This document shows positions 61,698 to 64,000 of a stretch of 64,000 bases of DNA, one piece after another (positions within the stretch are counted from its first letter, which is position 1; every line of letters begins with the position of its first letter). Origin of the DNA: Streptomyces sp. V3I8 (GTDB lineage: Bacteria; Actinomycetota; Actinomycetes; Streptomycetales; Streptomycetaceae); assembly GCF_030817535.1 (NCBI RefSeq), contig NZ_JAUSZL010000002.1:8432001-8496000 (forward strand). The letters run 5' to 3'. A program made the position numbers and the translations under genes. Below the pieces are notes generated by a model, which saw only the letters and a program-made list of their open reading frames with translations, did no database searches and was not told the DNA's origin.

Positions 61698-62288
61698 TCA
61701 GCCGGTGAGGCGCAGCCCGGCGACGAGAATCCCCACCAGCCGGCGCGCGTCGTAGGGGATGTTCCTGCCCGCGCCCGCGCAGAGGCCACCGACGCCGCGC
61801 ATGAGTTCGTACGCGTCCATGCCGGGCCGGATCAGCCCCGCACCGGCCGCCGCGGTCAGCAACTCGTCGCACACGGGCACGAGTCGCTCCAGGAAGTAGG
61901 AGTGCAGGGGATCGAAGCAGGGGTCGTCGGACTGCAGCACGGAAGCCAGTCCCTGCTTGGTGACCACGAAATCGACGAAGAGGTCGATCCACCGCCCGAG
62001 TGCGGTGTACGGGTCGTCGCAGGTCGCCAGCAAGGAGGGGCCGGCCTCGGCCAGGGCCTCCACCTGGTGGCGGTAGACGGCGACGATGAGGTCCGCGCGC
62101 GTGGGGAAGTGGCGGTAGATCGTGGCCGTCCCGACGCCGGCCTCGGCGGCGATGTCGCGGATCGGCGCCTCCACGCCGGACGCGACGAAGACCGCGGCGG
62201 CCGATTCGAGCAGAACCTCCTTGTTGCGCCGGGCGTCGGCTCTCCTGGGCCGGGGCCCGGCGCCCGCGTCCTGTCCGTCGTCGCTCAC
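61698..62288 (-). CDS. TetR family regulator of the divergent hydrolase
   Basis: A 196-residue TetR-family repressor. The HTH lies at about residues 20-60 (RRNKEVLLESAAAVFVASGV, IRDIAAEAGVGTATIYRHFP). The ligand domain contains LGRWIDLFVDFVVTKQGLASVL, as in the TetR_C_33-like group with SbtR-like C-terminal domains. I prefer the GTG at 62288 because GAGGGA lies upstream; a GTG five codons earlier (62303) is possible. Two CGGGAC palindromes lie between it and the hydrolase gene, consistent with control of both. Confidence 0.9.
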   Translation of the reverse strand: MSDDGQDAGAGPRPRRADARRNKEVLLESAAAVFVASGVEAPIRDIAAEAGVGTATIYRHFPTRADLIVAVYRHQVEALAEAGPSLLATCDDPYTALGRWIDLFVDFVVTKQGLASVLQSDDPCFDPLHSYFLERLVPVCDELLTAAAGAGLIRPGMDAYELMRGVGGLCAGAGRNIPYDARRLVGILVAGLRLTG

Positions 62289-62331
62289 CGCGTAGTCCCT
62301 CACCGCCGGCGTCCACTACCGGCTTTACTAA

Positions 62332-62380
62332 ACGGGACAGTGTCCCGTATCGTCCGACAGGTATTCGGGACGGTGTCCCG
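62332..62380. promoter_or_regulatory. Two tandem TetR-type operators
   Basis: ACGGGACAGTGTCCCGT (62332-62348) is a perfect palindrome around one base, and CGGGACGGTGTCCCG (62366-62380) repeats it 34 bases further on. They fill the gap between the divergent tetR and hydrolase genes. Confidence 0.8.
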
Positions 62381-62465
62381 TTTCTTCATGATGGCAGAGC
62401 GGGAGGCCGTCGGCCAACCCGTGCGCAGCCGCAGCCGCAGCTGCAACAGCAAGGAAGTGGAACTC

Positions 62466-63404
62466 ATGACCGAACCCGCCCCTACCCCCCTGTCCGCCCC
62501 CGCACCCACCCCCGTCGTCTCCGTGAAGCCGGTGGTGCTGGAAGCGCCGGGCCGTGGCGAGGACCTGCGTGTGCGGGTCTCCGCGCCGGTGACCGGGACC
62601 GGGCTGCCGATCGTCGTCCTCTCGCACGGCTTCGGCTCGTCGTTCGACGGCTACGGCCCCCTGGCCGACTTCTGGGCGGCGCACGGTTTCGTGGTGATCC
62701 AACCCACCCACCTCGACTCCAGGACGGTGGGCCTCGCACAGGACGATCCGCGCACACCGCGCCTCTGGCGGTTCCGGGTCGAGGACATGAAGTGCGTCCT
62801 CGACGGGCTGGACGTACTGGAAGCGGCCGTACCCGGTCTCGTCGGCCGCGCCGACCGGAGCCGTATCGCCGCGGCGGGCCATTCCTTCGGCGGCCAGACG
62901 GCGGGCAACCTGCTGGGCCTGCGGGTCCTGGATCCGGTGAGCGGGCGGGAGGAGGACCTGTCCGACGCGCGGATCAAGGCGGGTGTGCTGCTCGCCACGG
63001 CCGGGAAGGGCGGTGCCGACCTGACGCCGTTCGCCGCCGAGCACTTCCCGTTCATGAACCCGGACTTCGGGCACATGACCACGCCGGCCCTCGTCGTCGC
63101 CGGGGACCGGGACGACTCCCCGCTGTCCGTCAGGGGGCCGGAGTGGCTCGCCGACCCGTACTTCCTGAGCCCGGGCGGCAAGAGCCTGCTCACCCTGTTC
63201 GGGGCGGAGCACTCGCTCGGCGGCATCGCCGGGTACGAGGCCCGGGAGACGACGGACGAGAACCCGGAGCGCGTCGCCCTGGTCCAGCGGGTCACGCTGG
63301 CCTACCTCCGCGACGCGCTCGGCGTCGAGGCGACCGGCTGGGCGGCGGTGCGCGAGGAACTTGCTCACGGGGCTTCGGAGTCGGGCCGGATCGAGTCCAG
63401 GTAG
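62466..63404 (+). CDS. Alpha/beta hydrolase (chlorophyllase/PAF-acetylhydrolase-like)
   Basis: A 312-residue alpha/beta hydrolase without a signal peptide. Marks: the oxyanion region VVLSHGFGSSFDGYGPLADF, the nucleophile elbow AAAGHSFGGQT (Ser near residue 141), and the acid and His in DRDDSP and FGAEHSLGG. It resembles small-molecule esterases of the chlorophyllase/platelet-activating-factor-acetylhydrolase group. AAGGAAG lies before the ATG at 62466; an upstream in-frame ATG at 62390 lies inside the Arg/Ser-rich leader and is less likely. It is divergent from the TetR gene with two operators between, so it is probably induced by its substrate or a toxic ester. Confidence 0.88.
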   Translation: MTEPAPTPLSAPAPTPVVSVKPVVLEAPGRGEDLRVRVSAPVTGTGLPIVVLSHGFGSSFDGYGPLADFWAAHGFVVIQPTHLDSRTVGLAQDDPRTPRLWRFRVEDMKCVLDGLDVLEAAVPGLVGRADRSRIAAAGHSFGGQTAGNLLGLRVLDPVSGREEDLSDARIKAGVLLATAGKGGADLTPFAAEHFPFMNPDFGHMTTPALVVAGDRDDSPLSVRGPEWLADPYFLSPGGKSLLTLFGAEHSLGGIAGYEARETTDENPERVALVQRVTLAYLRDALGVEATGWAAVREELAHGASESGRIESR

Positions 63405-63441
63405 AGGTCGTCGGCGCCGCGTGTCGGGCGGGCGCCGCGTA

Positions 63442-63837
63442 TCAGGCGGGTGCGCCCGCGTGGAGTGCGCCGGGGGTCCGCAGCTCTTCGCGGTGCGCCC
63501 GGTTCGTGGCCATCAGTCCTTCGAGGGCGTCGCGGGTCCGGACGAGGTCCTCGATGTGCGCGGTGAGCCGGTCGCGTTCCTCGGCCATGCGGTCGAGGGC
63601 GGCGTCGGAGTTCTCCTCGCTGGGGGTGTCGACGCAGGGAAGCAGCTCGACGATGGTCCTGCTGGACAGGCCGGCCGCGTAGAGGCGCTGGATGAAGGAG
63701 ACGCGCTCGATCTCGTCGTCCGTGTAGTGCCGCTGCCCACTGGCGCTGCGGGTGCTGTGCAGCAGCCCCTGTTCCTCGTAGTAGCGCAGCGACCGGACGC
63801 TGACCCCGGCCCGTTCGGCGAGCTCTCCGATGCGCAT
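63442..63837 (-). CDS. MerR family regulator of the divergent Old Yellow Enzyme gene
   Basis: A 131-residue MerR-family activator. The winged helix is at the N-terminus (MRIGELAERAGVSVRSLRYY, EEQGLLHSTRSASGQRHYTD), followed by the long dimerisation coiled coil. There is no cysteine cluster of the SoxR or metal-sensing type; the single Cys is in ELLPCVDTPS. The group resembles regulators of aldehyde or quinone stress. The ATG at 63837 has GGGGAG upstream. The divergent gene has a promoter with the typical stretched spacer, so it is surely the target. Confidence 0.9.
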   Translation of the reverse strand: MRIGELAERAGVSVRSLRYYEEQGLLHSTRSASGQRHYTDDEIERVSFIQRLYAAGLSSRTIVELLPCVDTPSEENSDAALDRMAEERDRLTAHIEDLVRTRDALEGLMATNRAHREELRTPGALHAGAPA

Positions 63838-63884
63838 CCCGTTCTCCCCACTGTCGCGTACGCCTGTTACCTGCACCACAGGCC

Positions 63885-63916
63885 TTGCCTCTGACATCAA
63901 TGTCAGGTTTTAGCGT
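63885..63916 (+). promoter_or_regulatory. MerR-type promoter with 20-base spacer
   Basis: -35 TTGCCT (63885-63890) and -10 TAGCGT (63911-63916) are 20 bases apart, the stretched spacer typical of MerR-activated promoters. The spacer contains the perfect inverted repeat CTGACATCAATGTCAG (63891-63906). Confidence 0.85.
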
Positions 63917-63963
63917 AAACGCTGTACCCGGCACCCGGGTACGGATCGCTAAGGAGTCCTCCC

Positions 63964-64000
63964 GTGACGAACCTGTTCCAGCCCCATCGGCTCGGCGACC
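63964..64000 (+). CDS. Old Yellow Enzyme family oxidoreductase (partial, first 12 codons)
   Basis: The frame begins at the GTG at 63964 after AAGGAG and reads MTNLFQPHRLGD before the window ends. FxPxxLGxxxLxNR is the usual opening of FMN-dependent ene-reductases (NADH:flavin oxidoreductases). It is the target of the MerR-type promoter upstream. Only the start is visible, so the call rests on 12 residues and on the context. Confidence 0.6.
   Translation, partial: MTNLFQPHRLGD

Overview
The window is GC-rich chromosomal DNA (third-codon-position GC bias, GTG and TTG starts, Tat signals, ECF sigma factor, several TetR/LacI/GntR/MerR regulators, sugar-uptake loci with secreted hydrolases). It fits a Streptomyces or very close relative. 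I see no prophage, integrase, insertion sequence, CRISPR array or biosynthetic gene cluster. The content looks like accessory chromosome: sugar uptake, detoxification, a second-looking mraY, and one large uncharacterised operon.

Layout. 1-8.7 kb: a partial membrane-anchored endonuclease/exonuclease/phosphatase protein, an ECF sigma factor with a SnoaL-like C-terminus followed by a DUF6069-type membrane protein, a candidate small RNA ending in a perfect 15-bp terminator, small hypothetical genes, a RibD/DHFR-like reductase, NAD-dependent DNA ligase, a GNAT acetyltransferase, and a lysine-rich coiled-coil/winged-helix protein. 8.9-13.3 kb: FAD monooxygenase, ABC exporter, an abnormal tRNA-like gene, and a GCS2/YbdK carboxylate-amine ligase. 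13.5-22.2 kb: a YtfQRT-YjfF-type sugar importer, its LacI regulator and a divergent secreted GH2/PA14 glycosidase, tied together by a shared operator-like sequence. 22.7-30.1 kb: a UvrA2-like ATPase, an SDR oxidoreductase, an 8-bp tandem repeat array, an isolated mraY, a broken GlxA-type regulator and a Tat-exported amidase. 30.1-37.5 kb: an operon for a Das/Ngc-like importer, GH20 hexosaminidase and CBM3-GH16 enzyme, divergent from a GntR/UTRA regulator, with DasR-like palindromes between them. 37.6-44.5 kb: TerD protein, an MFS exporter / sugar O-acetyltransferase / TetR module with a shared operator, a second UvrA2-like ATPase, a DinB-like protein and a saccharopine dehydrogenase remnant. 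44.6-48.9 kb: fused SecDF with a small anchored protein, and a class V aminotransferase.

48.8-61.6 kb is the most unusual part: a tightly coupled five-gene operon encoding, in transcription order, a DUF4132-like protein, a 1683-residue protein I cannot assign, a MoxR-type AAA+ ATPase, a DUF5682-like protein fused to a C-terminal VWA domain, and a SWIM zinc-finger protein. Start/stop overlaps or short gaps join all five. It looks like one multi-subunit ATPase machine of unknown task.

61.7-64 kb: two compact divergent regulator/target pairs with readable operators, TetR with an alpha/beta hydrolase and MerR with an Old Yellow Enzyme (cut by the window edge).
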